Source: Psychrobacillus soli
GTDB lineage: Bacteria > Bacillota > Bacilli > Bacillales_A > Planococcaceae
DNA: 64,000 bases
Direction of reading: 5' to 3'
Assembly: GCF_006861775.1 (NCBI RefSeq)
Contig: NZ_VDGG01000006.1
Coordinates: 49,806-113,805, forward strand
Shown: one piece after another, positions 1 to 7,173 of the stretch
Layout: each line of letters begins with the position of its first letter
Numbering within the stretch: position 1 is the first letter of the stretch
Position numbers and translations under genes: made by a program
Notes under the pieces: generated by a model
What the model was told of the DNA's origin: nothing
The model's input: the letters and a program-made list of their open reading frames with translations, nothing else
The model's database searches: none

Positions 1-538
1 CATATCTATCTAAAGAGTATGCCCCACCATATAACGTATCAAATACGCTCCCCATATCTTCTAACACTTTGCTTATAACACCGTATTCCATATTCGGGAT
101 GTCGTTAATGCTTATGTTAGAGGTTTTTATTTTCACTATTTTTTGTGCAGGCATTTTCTTTACACAAATATGCATTCTACTAGACTCAAGGACAAATGAT
201 TGTATTTGTTCCTTTTTTCGTTTCAATACTTCTTTTGTTTCGATCAGTCTTTTAAATTCCTCTTCAATTCTATTTTCTTGATCCGCCAAGTAATTCACTA
301 GTTCTTCGGGGCTCAATGTTAGTACAGATTTAACTTCTTCTAAAGACAAACCAAGATATTTTAGTGATTTAATAATGTCTAAATAATACAATTGAGTATT
401 TTGATAATATCTATATTGATTATTGGGGTCGATTTTTATTGGTTTAAATAAATCTATTCGATCATAAAAACGTAATGTTTGAACGGATATATTACTGAGT
501 TTCGCCACTTCCCCTATTGTTAAGTAATGGACTTTCAA
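1..538 (-). CDS. MerR-family transcriptional regulator (3' end cut by window edge)
   Basis: The minus strand is open from a TTG at 538 to the window edge, about 179 codons with no stop, so the C-terminus is missing. The N-terminus reads as a classic MerR winged helix (GEVAKLSNISVQTLRFYDR), followed by a dimerisation coiled coil at about residues 75-120. A start of a C-terminal effector-binding domain follows, as in BmrR/BltR-type activators of multidrug efflux genes. The TTG is chosen because AGGAGTG lies 6-7 nt upstream; no ATG is available. The target genes are probably beyond the left edge. MerR family is secure; the ligand is unknown. Confidence 0.85.
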   Translation of the reverse strand, partial: MKVHYLTIGEVAKLSNISVQTLRFYDRIDLFKPIKIDPNNQYRYYQNTQLYYLDIIKSLKYLGLSLEEVKSVLTLSPEELVNYLADQENRIEEEFKRLIETKEVLKRKKEQIQSFVLESSRMHICVKKMPAQKIVKIKTSNISINDIPNMEYGVISKVLEDMGSVFDTLYGGAYSLDRY

Positions 539-714
539 TAAATCACTCCTTTGTCTAAATGATCTTCGTATTTAGTTAATATTATAGTGCAAAAGCTATC
601 TTATAATAAACTACGATAGCTTTATTTAATTATTTAAGTTGTATAGGAGTATTTTTTAGATTCTAGCTGAATCGACTTTAAACAGAATATTATAACAACT
701 AAAATAGAGGTACA

Positions 715-723
715 TGGTATAAT
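715..723 (+). promoter_or_regulatory. Extended -10 promoter of the type I toxin mRNA
   Basis: TGGTATAAT is a perfect extended -10 element about 100 nt upstream of the toxin start. No good -35 is visible, which extended -10 promoters tolerate. It would give a leader of roughly 95 nt, long enough to hold the SD-sequestering stem described below. Confidence 0.5.
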
Positions 724-754
724 AGGAGAGTAATAGAATAGGGTGTTCATGGGC

Positions 755-823
755 GGTCAGCATTTCCTTTATTCCTATTTACTATTTTTGTTTAATACGA
801 GAATAGGGAAAGGAGATGTTGCC
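755..823 (+). promoter_or_regulatory. 5' UTR stem that buries the toxin Shine-Dalgarno
   Basis: Bases 755-770 can pair with 809-823 through about 14 pairs including GU pairs and one bulged base; bases 774-779 extend the stem against 802-807. The paired 3' strand contains the AAGGAG ribosome binding site (810-815). Sequestered ribosome sites are a standard feature of type I toxin mRNAs. The pairing is read directly from sequence; the regulatory role is inferred. Confidence 0.6.
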
Positions 824-824
824 A

Positions 825-911
825 ATGTCAACTTTCGAAGCCTTGATGTTCGCTGTTGCGTTCGCTGGTTTGATTGTTTCCATTCTTACTTTTTCAAAAG
901 AAAAAAAGTAA
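825..911 (+). CDS. Holin-like type I toxin, 28 residues
   Basis: A 28-codon ORF starts at ATG 825 with AAAGGAGATG 7 nt upstream. The peptide begins MSTFEAL, has one hydrophobic helix (about residues 7-23) and ends in the lysine-rich tail SKEKK. This matches the putative holin-like toxin family of Firmicutes (relatives of BsrE/BsrG/TxpA-type peptides): start with a short TxEAL motif, one membrane span, charged tail. It would insert in the membrane when its antisense RNA is absent. The gene is too short for ordinary gene finders. The antisense promoter, terminator overlap and sequestered SD around it strongly support a real locus. Confidence 0.85.
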   Translation: MSTFEALMFAVAFAGLIVSILTFSKEKK

Positions 912-1045
912 ACCGCCCCTGAGCCGCAAGCAATAGGGTGATTTACTCTTCATATTTGCTGATCGCCTTTGAAGCGATGCTATTTTATTACATGACTGTT
1001 TGGTGTTGACCGCACCAAGCAGTCTTTTTAATATATCCTGATTAT
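900..1045 (-). ncRNA. Predicted antisense antitoxin RNA
   Basis: A minus-strand promoter (1052-1079) would start an RNA near 1045. It would end at a minus-strand terminator formed by 937-946 pairing with 908-917, followed by a U-run encoded by 901-907. The RNA of about 145 nt overlaps the last codons and the 3' UTR of the toxin mRNA, the arrangement of TxpA/RatA and BsrG/SR4. Inner hairpins (for example around 961-978) are present. The promoter and terminator are seen in sequence; the RNA itself is predicted. Confidence 0.7.
994..1029 (+). terminator. Terminator of the toxin mRNA
   Basis: GACTGTTTGGTG (994-1005) pairs with CACCAAGCAGTC (1013-1024) with one GU pair, followed by TTTTT. It ends the toxin transcript about 115 nt beyond the stop codon, leaving a long 3' UTR for antisense pairing. 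Confidence 0.8.
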
Positions 1046-1051
1046 GTTTTT

Positions 1052-1079
1052 ATTATACCATCTAAGTAGGGATTTTCAA
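1052..1079 (-). promoter_or_regulatory. Promoter of the antisense RNA
   Basis: On the minus strand TTGAAA (1079-1074), a 16-nt spacer ending in TGG, and TATAAT (1057-1052) form a near-consensus sigma-A promoter with an extended -10. It is stronger by eye than the toxin promoter, as expected for an unstable antitoxin RNA. Confidence 0.7.
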
Positions 1080-1116
1080 CCAAGTTGTCGAAAAATTGAT
1101 ACTATAGGAGGTTTAG

Positions 1117-1308
1117 ATGAACAAGCGAGTTTTCATCTTTCTCATCTTATTATTAACAGGCTGTTCTAATATTGATTTACAAAAAAATGTCGACAAGCCC
1201 AATGAATTAGGGTTTGTCGACAGTCTTATTTATTCCTTCTCAATTCCTTTAATCGTCACTTCTTTAACAGGTAGGAATAGTTCTCCTGTGTCTAGATATG
1301 TTACTTGA
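1117..1308 (+). CDS. Short lipoprotein-like ORF running into a terminator (doubtful)
   Basis: The ORF has a good site (ATAGGAGG, 8 nt spacing) and an N-terminus like a lipoprotein signal peptide (MNKRVF, hydrophobic core, lipobox LTGC at residues 13-16). After about 28 codons it runs through the terminator at 1190-1221 and then antisense to the next gene, where its sequence looks random. It is either a very short lipoprotein with a poor tail or, more likely, the 5' remnant of a lipoprotein gene joined to a neighbour's 3' end. Confidence 0.3.
   Translation: MNKRVFIFLILLLTGCSNIDLQKNVDKPNELGFVDSLIYSFSIPLIVTSLTGRNSSPVSRYVT
1185..1221 (-). terminator. Terminator of the 554-residue membrane protein gene
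   Basis: GTCGACAAGCCC (1190-1201) and GGGTTTGTCGAC (1210-1221) form a 12-bp stem; on the minus strand it is followed by ATTTTTTT. It lies 9 nt after the stop of the minus-strand gene. Confidence 0.75.
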
Positions 1309-2894
1309 ACGATATCTCCTTCTGCCATATAAACCGCAAGTGGAGATATTTCGGAAGATACAATATAGTTTTCTTTATTATTGAGTAAGAAAGAAACTTG
1401 AGTGAAGTCTCCAACACGTTCCTTGAACACGCGTGCAACTGTACCATTTACCGATTTTTCTTCCGCTTTTGAGCTGCCGTCCACTGAACTTCCACCGCGT
1501 TGAATAGCTGTTTTATACAGTTTCAATGCTTCGTTCGGTGTATTTCCGTACACAGAGATTTCCGGATTTGCCGCTGATACGATGAAGTAATTTTGTAAAA
1601 ATCCATTCGAATCCAGCACTGGAGTTAACCAACTTGCCTCTCCGTAGAAATTGTACAGGACTGGCATTTCCCCTTCCCATTTCTTCTCGATAAATTTCTT
1701 TTCAATAATTTGTAGTGCCCCTTGTGAATCCATATACGAATCTTCTAAATTTCCAGTGTAATATGTCGCTTTACCAGTTCGACCATCTGTTAATGAATAA
1801 CCGAGCATCGAATCGACGCCTTCTTTAGGACTCGTAAAGTCAGTGAAGTAATACATTTGACCATCTTCCCCGAAAATCGGACTAACATTTGCTTCTGTTC
1901 CTTCATCAGAAGGCAGCTTCACGTCTTTCTTACCGAACAAACTATTCATAAAACCATGTATATATTTCCCATAATAGCTATTTTGCAGACTAACCGTTTC
2001 TGGAGACACCGCTCCATCTATAAATGCCGGAACATCTGACAAAACGTAGGCATCTGTTTGACCGGTGGCAGGGTCTACTGCAACGATTCCCTCTACATCA
2101 AAACCGTTACGAGCAGAGATGAATTTCCCATATGAACGGATATAATATGGTTTTCCATCCTCATCGATTTCTAACTGAACATCTCCATAAAATATTTTCG
2201 TTGGATGCTTCATACGCATATGTCTTTCTAAATTTTTATGGAAGTAGGAAGACGGTGTGTAAGTCATATCAGCTTCGATAAATTCAGGATTATCGGATGA
2301 ATCCGTCGCGCTCATCGTAAAATAACCTGGTGTCACATCTCCATTCCACCATTTGAAAAATCCAGAAAACTCTACCGGTGCAATATAAACGTATTCTTCA
2401 TTGACTTTTTGAATTTGTAAATTTCCTAATTCATAATAACTTGTATTTGGAACTTGCCCAAATGCTTTTTTCATCTTATTTCGTGCAAATTGAGGTGGTA
2501 CACTTGCAGGCGTTTTCGTTTCATCAAACGCTTCAATTTCTACTTTTTCATCCATTTTAGCTACTTCAAATTTTTTATCTGCATTCCCAAAAGGAGCAAA
2601 TAACATATAGATTGCAACTACTAAACTGGCTAAGAAAAGCACACCTTTTGCTTTTTGTTCCATTCCTTTTGAAAGAATCATCCCAGCTAATGTAGCGAGT
2701 ACAAGCCAAGGCCATAAAGCCGTCCAATTTCGGTCTAAATTTGTTAAATAGTATACAATGACCAGTAAAATAAATGTCGAAATCGCTAGACCAATGAGAG
2801 AAGACACCATGTCCTTCCTTTTAGCAGTCAAAGGTACGACTAATAATGCAGTAACAATCGCTGCAACTGCCGAAATAATAAAAACAAACGTCAT
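1230..2894 (-). CDS. Conserved membrane protein with large extracytoplasmic domain, function unknown
   Basis: The 554-residue product has four predicted membrane helices at about 3-21, 32-51, 59-74 and 83-100, then about 450 residues probably outside the membrane. The soluble part is rich in Tyr, Phe and Asp, with repeated beta-type segments, but shows no catalytic motif I recognise. A TATAAT-like -10 lies at 2934-2929 on the minus strand. It stands alone between two unrelated loci and has its own terminator. It could be a cell-envelope or sensor protein; I make no functional claim. Confidence 0.75.
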   Translation of the reverse strand: MTFVFIISAVAAIVTALLVVPLTAKRKDMVSSLIGLAISTFILLVIVYYLTNLDRNWTALWPWLVLATLAGMILSKGMEQKAKGVLFLASLVVAIYMLFAPFGNADKKFEVAKMDEKVEIEAFDETKTPASVPPQFARNKMKKAFGQVPNTSYYELGNLQIQKVNEEYVYIAPVEFSGFFKWWNGDVTPGYFTMSATDSSDNPEFIEADMTYTPSSYFHKNLERHMRMKHPTKIFYGDVQLEIDEDGKPYYIRSYGKFISARNGFDVEGIVAVDPATGQTDAYVLSDVPAFIDGAVSPETVSLQNSYYGKYIHGFMNSLFGKKDVKLPSDEGTEANVSPIFGEDGQMYYFTDFTSPKEGVDSMLGYSLTDGRTGKATYYTGNLEDSYMDSQGALQIIEKKFIEKKWEGEMPVLYNFYGEASWLTPVLDSNGFLQNYFIVSAANPEISVYGNTPNEALKLYKTAIQRGGSSVDGSSKAEEKSVNGTVARVFKERVGDFTQVSFLLNNKENYIVSSEISPLAVYMAEGDIVQVTYLDTGELFLPVKEVTIKGIEKE

Positions 2895-3295
2895 ACGATC
2901 ATCTCTCTTTCTTTTTTTCTACTTAGCTATTATACGGATGGAAGGAAGGTTGGTTTCAGGAAAAATGTCACACAACAAAAAGAACAGAACTTTCAGAATT
3001 AAATAGATTTCAGCTTCTACAAATGCTACACTATTAACATATATATCCATGTCTCTATCTTATTATTCACCCCTATTGTCATTTCCTCCTTTGCTACTAG
3101 CATATTATTAATTTTGATAGGTACTTAATCCATATTTAATTGATACGAAAGCAAGAAACGGGATCCACTTAACTTTTCTGTTGGTCTTTCTTTAGGTCTT
3201 TTCATCATTTATATGACTTTACTTAAGCTGATTAAAGACTATTTAATACTATTATTAGAGAGAAGAAATAAATATATTTCAAAGGAGAAAATTTT
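2895..3295. other. 400-bp gap, mostly without recognisable features
   Basis: The region is AT-rich. The only notable item is a minus-strand mini-ORF of 18 codons (3082-3026) starting MTIGV behind a strong AAAGGAGG, followed by a stop; it may be a gene remnant or a leader peptide. No RNA gene or clear repeat is visible. Confidence 0.4.
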
Positions 3296-3460
3296 ATGAA
3301 AGCAATAACGGGATTATATATCATCATTGTCTTCATGCAATTTATTACACTAACCAATATTACCTTATTCAATGGAGAATGGAACGGCATAGCAATGGCG
3401 TTAAGTACGGGTTTGTTTATTGCTGGTACGGCATTTTACTTTATGAATAGGAAAAAATAA
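3296..3460 (+). CDS. Small membrane protein, 54 residues
   Basis: ATG 3296 follows AAAGGAGA by 7 nt. The product has two hydrophobic segments (about residues 4-22 and 30-49) and a basic C-terminus (NRKK). No family is recognised. Its stop abuts the hairpin it shares with the convergent ykkD. The good ribosome site and clean hydrophobic pattern argue that it is real. Confidence 0.6.
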   Translation: MKAITGLYIIIVFMQFITLTNITLFNGEWNGIAMALSTGLFIAGTAFYFMNRKK

Positions 3461-3490
3461 GATAATTTGCTTTTAATGGCGGATTATCTT
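3453..3490 (-). terminator. Terminator of ykkCD (probably bidirectional)
   Basis: AGATAAT (3460-3466) pairs with ATTATCT (3483-3489). On the minus strand the stem is followed by TATTTTTT. It separates the convergent ykkD and the 54-residue gene. Confidence 0.6.
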
Positions 3491-3508
3491 TGAAGTCACA
3501 TATTATCG

Positions 3509-3823
3509 TCAAGATACTAACTTCAAACCTATTGCTGCTCCTAATACCATTGCAATAAAAACAAGTCTTTTCCAATCTTTTTGTTCTCCGTATAAGATCA
3601 TACCTAAAATAGCACCACCAGATGCACCGATTCCTGTCCAAATGGCATATGCCGTTCCCATAGGAAGAGTTTTCATCGCATATGCAAGAAGTAGGAAACT
3701 ACCTCCAAATCCAAGAATTAAAAGAACGAGCGATTGCCAGTTACGTTCCTTATGCAATTTGTTAATCATCGCCACACCAAACATTTCAAAAATCCCTGCT
3801 ACTATTAGTGAAATCCATGCCAT
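3509..3823 (-). CDS. ykkD: YkkD-like SMR guanidinium exporter subunit
   Basis: This 104-residue protein with four membrane helices belongs to the small multidrug resistance family. The conserved membrane glutamate is Glu13 in AGIFEMFG, and the family motif TAYAIWTGIGASGG follows at about 57-70. It closely resembles B. subtilis YkkD (GdnD). YkkC and YkkD form a heteromeric H+-coupled exporter of guanidinium. Its ATG overlaps the ykkC stop by one base, so the two are translationally coupled. The operon lies downstream of a guanidine-I riboswitch, which fixes the substrate better than the protein sequence alone. Confidence 0.9.
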   Translation of the reverse strand: MAWISLIVAGIFEMFGVAMINKLHKERNWQSLVLLILGFGGSFLLLAYAMKTLPMGTAYAIWTGIGASGGAILGMILYGEQKDWKRLVFIAMVLGAAIGLKLVS

Positions 3824-4167
3824 TATGACTCATCTCCTTCTTGCACTTTGTCTTTCGTAACTAATTTCAATCCCACCACACCGGCCAATAAAATAACGAT
3901 CAACAGCATTTTACTTAGTTTGAACGCTTCTCCAAAGAACAAAATTTCCGAGATAACTGTTCCCGCTGTCCCCATTCCGACAAAAATAGCATATACAGTT
4001 CCGACAGGAAGCTTACGGCCAGCGACTATCATCAAATAAAAGCTGACGATAATTGAAATAACCGTCCCTGACCAAGTCCAGAAATCATCAGCATGCTTCA
4101 AGCCAATCACCCAAAAAACTTCAAAAAAAGCAGCAATATACACTTTCACCCAATCTTTGTTCATCAC
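3823..4167 (-). CDS. ykkC: YkkC-like SMR guanidinium exporter subunit
   Basis: This 114-residue SMR protein has the membrane glutamate in [16 protein letters not shown] (Glu16) and the motif [17 protein letters not shown]. It matches B. subtilis YkkC (GdnC), including the charged C-terminal tail. The GTG at 4167 sits 8 nt after AGGAGG; an ATG one codon later is possible. It is the first gene after the riboswitch. A truncated second copy lies at 7003-7105. Confidence 0.9.
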   Translation of the reverse strand: MMNKDWVKVYIAAFFEVFWVIGLKHADDFWTWSGTVISIIVSFYLMIVAGRKLPVGTVYAIFVGMGTAGTVISEILFFGEAFKLSKMLLIVILLAGVVGLKLVTKDKVQEGDES

Positions 4168-4202
4168 AATATGAACCTCCTATTTTTCTAAATATCAATA
4201 AA

Positions 4203-4262
4203 CAAAAAAGCCTAAGAGAACAGTAAATACAGTTTTTCCTTTTTGTTCACAAAAACCCCTCC
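4203..4262 (-). pseudogene. Collapsed second riboswitch/ykkC copy (expression platform plus start site)
   Basis: Between the riboswitch and ykkC, minus-strand bases 4262-4245 read GGAGGGG, then TTTTT, then GTGAAC. This matches the start region of the ykkC remnant at 7105-7086 (AGGGATTTTT then GTGAAT). Directly after it, 4238-4203 repeats the 3' half of the riboswitch terminator (CTGT...GTTCTC...AGGCTTTTTT). The simplest reading is that a tandem riboswitch-ykkC cassette was deleted down to its start codon and part of the next terminator. Confidence 0.55.
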
Positions 4263-4274
4263 AAATTTCAAAAT

Positions 4275-4320
4275 AAAAAAGCCTAGGAGAACTGTAAAAA
4301 CAGTTTCTCCCAGGCTTTTA
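4275..4320 (-). terminator. Intrinsic terminator of the guanidine riboswitch
   Basis: AAAGCCTGGGAGAAACTGT pairs across a short U-rich loop with ACAGTTCTCCTAGGCTTT and is followed by a U-run on the minus strand. The 5' strand includes the conserved riboswitch end (GGGAGAA), so aptamer folding competes with termination. Confidence 0.9.
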
Positions 4321-4397
4321 TCCTTCCGTGACACAGCCATAAGCTGCGAGTTTTCTCTCGGTCACGGACCAACTTACTTATTGCGGAACCCTAGAAA
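4285..4397 (-). promoter_or_regulatory. Guanidine-I (ykkC class) riboswitch
   Basis: The minus strand carries the hallmark blocks in order: CTAGGGTTCCG (near 4394-4384), GGTCCGTGACCGAGAG, a variable hairpin (CGCAGCTTATGGCTG), TGTCACGGAAGGAT and AAAGCCTGGGAGA. These are the conserved elements of the ykkC/guanidine-I aptamer. It precedes ykkCD and overlaps a terminator, so guanidine binding should prevent termination and turn on the exporter. Identification rests on multiple exact motif blocks. Confidence 0.95.
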
Positions 4398-4447
4398 ACA
4401 TTTAACGTATGCAATTAATTTACATTATACACATTTGGAAGGTCATT

Positions 4448-5707
4448 TCAAGTTTTAGCTTTTGCTAATTGTTTATTTTTCATCTTAAGTTCAATATTTT
4501 TTCCATTTACCTCGAAGCCATTTCTCCAAGAGAAAGACACGAATACAGATGCTATGATTAGTATTCCACTAAGTATAAGGAAACAATAAATAATGAGACC
4601 TGCTGATACCATACCTGTAAAAATACTAAGTAAAAGAATCCTTAATAGAAGCCCAACCGATCGAAATAAACTATCCACTCTTCCTATTATTTCATTCGGT
4701 ATGCGGTCCATTAAGAAAGAATTTCGAGCAACACGCGCACCGCTGTTTCCAAGTGCAATAAAAAACATAAGTGATAAGAAGAAAGGTATATTAGCAATAA
4801 CAATTAAAGAAATAGCAATGGTATAAGTAATAACACTATAAACTATTGTCTTTTCATCCCCCAATTTTCTAGCGATAATAGGAACAATAATCCCCGCACT
4901 TACTGCTCCTACCCCATAAACCATACTTTGGATACCGTAAAAACTTCCAGAAGCTTTTAGCACATCCGCTAAATAGACAGGAAACAAGTAATTGGTAATC
5001 ATAACACCTATAAATGGCATGATCGAAAAAAATAAAAATAAGAACATGGCAGGACGTTTCAACATGTAGGTTAACCCTTCAGTACCTTTTGATTTGGAAA
5101 TTCCCTTTGTTTCACTCTTCTTAAATCTCACATAAGGAATTTTAATGTACAAATAAATTGCTGCCATATAGGCAAATACATTAAGGAGCAAAATATAGTG
5201 CAAATGCCACTTAGTCAGTAAAATGCTAGCTAATGCACCAGCTATGACACTTGATAACTGCCCCTGAACTTCCATTGTGCCATTTAGCGTTTTATATTGA
5301 TCTTTATTAAAAATTTCTTGATTTAAAGCAAACATCGTTGGGAAAAAAACAGTGTAATACAAGCTTCCTATTATATAAATGATTATATAATGCCAGACCT
5401 CATAAGATAGACCTACAAATCCAATGACTGAAAAAAATAGCAACATTATGAAACTTACTATATTGCTCGTTAACAGCAATTTCTTTCGTGACATTTTATC
5501 GATTAGATTACCAACTAGCGGAGTAATTAAAAAACTAATAATTGTCATACATATTGTAACGTAGCCAAATACCGCACTCCCATTTTCACTTGATACGAGC
5601 ATCCACGGTACCGCGATCATCGTAATGCCAGATCCAATAGATGAAGCAATATTAGCAAAAATAATTAGACGGAATCGTGAATCGTTATATAGGTTTTTCA
5701 TTTTCAT
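4448..5707 (-). CDS. MFS drug-efflux-type transporter
   Basis: This 419-residue protein has about 12 hydrophobic segments and an MFS loop motif between helices 2 and 3 (GNLIDKMSRKK). The general architecture (N-terminal NDSRFRLIIFANIASSIGSG) resembles Mef/MdtG-like single-component exporters of the MFS_3 type. The ATG at 5707 follows AGAAGGGG. It is divergent from the 23S rRNA methyltransferase gene; a pump beside a target-modifying enzyme suggests antibiotic protection, but the substrate is unknown. Confidence 0.8.
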   Translation of the reverse strand: MKMKNLYNDSRFRLIIFANIASSIGSGITMIAVPWMLVSSENGSAVFGYVTICMTIISFLITPLVGNLIDKMSRKKLLLTSNIVSFIMLLFFSVIGFVGLSYEVWHYIIIYIIGSLYYTVFFPTMFALNQEIFNKDQYKTLNGTMEVQGQLSSVIAGALASILLTKWHLHYILLLNVFAYMAAIYLYIKIPYVRFKKSETKGISKSKGTEGLTYMLKRPAMFLFLFFSIMPFIGVMITNYLFPVYLADVLKASGSFYGIQSMVYGVGAVSAGIIVPIIARKLGDEKTIVYSVITYTIAISLIVIANIPFFLSLMFFIALGNSGARVARNSFLMDRIPNEIIGRVDSLFRSVGLLLRILLLSIFTGMVSAGLIIYCFLILSGILIIASVFVSFSWRNGFEVNGKNIELKMKNKQLAKAKT

Positions 5708-5871
5708 GCACCCCTTCTATTGTGAAGTTACCTTGGATCCTAAGTTCACTTGACAAATATTCTTATTATTCTAATTGTAATTCTAATTCCCTATTCTGAA
5801 TTCAGTCATAGGTCTTGAGTGAGCCTCATACTTATTACTGAACTATTAGGATAGAACTCAGGAAAAAAAGC

Positions 5872-5913
5872 AAAAACACCTAGTGAACTTCTATTCCTTA
5901 GGTGGTTTTATTC
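5872..5913 (+). terminator. Hairpin upstream of rlmA, possible attenuator
   Basis: AAAACACCTA (5874-5883) can pair with TAGGTGGTTTT (5899-5909), followed by ATTCTTT. It lies about 125 nt before the methyltransferase start, where it could end an upstream transcript or attenuate rlmA. The stem sequence resembles the terminator after the gene (6937-6976). Confidence 0.45.
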
Positions 5914-6038
5914 TTTATGCTTTTTAACGTCATTTGCAATTAAAAAATAGCCTTGCTACACTATTCATAAACAATCATCCCATATTCTTACTTAAGGGGT
6001 TATTCGTTCATTTTCTAAAGAAAATAAGAGGTGTTATT

Positions 6039-6932
6039 TTGTCTAAAATGACCAATAGAATAAAAAGTTCGCAATATGTCAGTGGATTAGAATCCATTTT
6101 TCAATGTCCTATTTGTGACTCATCCATGAGCGTTAATGATTTACAAAGTTTAGTTTGCGTAAATAATCATACATATGATTTTAGTAAACAAGGATATATA
6201 AATTTGCTTGCACACCCGATTAAAACAAAGTACGGAAACGATTTATTTGAAGCACGGAGAAGGCTGATTACCGATGGGGCTTTTTTCGAACCAATGAGTC
6301 AAGCAATAGCTAATATTGTCCAAAAGAAGCTCGTGATGAAAAGTGATGAAGCATTCATCCTCGATACTGGATGTGGTGAGGGTTCTCATTTGTCTTCTAT
6401 ATGCGATACGGTAAGTTCGGAGTTGGAGAAGCCTGTACATGGAATAGGCATAGATATTTCCAAGGAAGGTATATTAGCAGCAGCTAAAAACTATACAGAT
6501 AAAGTTTGGCTAGTAGCAGATCTAGCTAAAATGCCATTTCAAGAGGAACAATTTGATATTATTTTGAATATCCTTTCCCCTTCTAATTATGTGGAGTTTA
6601 ATCGCCTATTAAAAGAGGATGGATTAGTGATCAAAGTAGTCCCTCAAACAGATTATTTAAAAGAGTTAAGAGAGATTGTCTATGATGAACCCGAAAAGCA
6701 AGCGTACTCTAATGCAGATACGGTGGATTTATTTAAAGAAAATTTCGAAATGGTGAATACTTCTCCAATACGTTATACGGTTAAATTGGACAATCCGCTC
6801 ATCCATGCATTAGTTCGCATGACTCCTTTAACTTGGGCAGCTTCCGAAGAAAAGTTGAAGGACTTTTTGGAGAGGGAATCCGCAGAAATAACTGTGGATT
6901 TAGAGATTTTGATTGGAAAAAGATTTAGTTGA
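6039..6932 (+). CDS. RlmA-family 23S rRNA (guanine-N1)-methyltransferase
   Basis: The N-terminus has a zinc site of the RlmA family (Cys23, Cys26, Cys40, His44 counted from the TTG), as in FQCPIC and CVNNH. The segment DFSKQGYINLL follows and a SAM-binding loop DTGCGEG lies near residue 110. This matches RlmA(II)/YxjB-type enzymes that methylate G748 (or RlmA(I), G745) in the tunnel-lining hairpin 35, a site linked to macrolide binding. The TTG at 6039 is preferred because AAGAGGTG sits 6 nt upstream; an in-frame ATG at 5934 would add 35 unlike residues and has no site. Which guanine it modifies cannot be decided here. Confidence 0.85.
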   Translation: MSKMTNRIKSSQYVSGLESIFQCPICDSSMSVNDLQSLVCVNNHTYDFSKQGYINLLAHPIKTKYGNDLFEARRRLITDGAFFEPMSQAIANIVQKKLVMKSDEAFILDTGCGEGSHLSSICDTVSSELEKPVHGIGIDISKEGILAAAKNYTDKVWLVADLAKMPFQEEQFDIILNILSPSNYVEFNRLLKEDGLVIKVVPQTDYLKELREIVYDEPEKQAYSNADTVDLFKENFEMVNTSPIRYTVKLDNPLIHALVRMTPLTWAASEEKLKDFLERESAEITVDLEILIGKRFS

Positions 6933-6936
6933 ATGA

Positions 6937-6976
6937 AAAACACCTAGTAGCACTGATTGCGCACTAGGTGTTTTTT
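6937..6976 (+). terminator. Terminator of rlmA
   Basis: AACACCTAGT and ACTAGGTGTT form a 10-bp or longer stem followed by TTTT, 5 nt after the stop codon. Confidence 0.85.
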
Positions 6977-7002
6977 CATTTTTATGCTTCGATTTGACTA
7001 AT

Positions 7003-7105
7003 TCCAGAAGCCACAAGCATGCTTTAAACCGATAATCCAAAAAACTTTTTAATAAATCGGCAATGTAAACTTTCACCCAATCTTTATTCACAAAAATCCC
7101 TGCAA
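7003..7105 (-). pseudogene. Truncated ykkC copy
   Basis: On the minus strand, a GTG at 7091 behind AGGGATTTTT starts [11 protein letters not shown], nearly identical to the start of the intact YkkC. A frameshift after about 12 codons moves the match to another frame (VFWIIGLKHACGFW, against [14 protein letters not shown]). After about 34 codons the homology stops. No aptamer is visible upstream. Together with 4203-4262 it shows an older duplication of ykkC. Confidence 0.8.
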
Positions 7106-7173
7106 ATAAAGAAGAAAACAATTTGAGATTAACGGTTCCGTACTCTTTGTTACTCAAAAAAAACAGGTATCTG

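Noticed and set aside
5934..6038. N-terminal extension of rlmA from an upstream ATG
   Set aside because: The 35 extra residues are not protein-family-like and lack a ribosome site; the TTG at 6039 has one.
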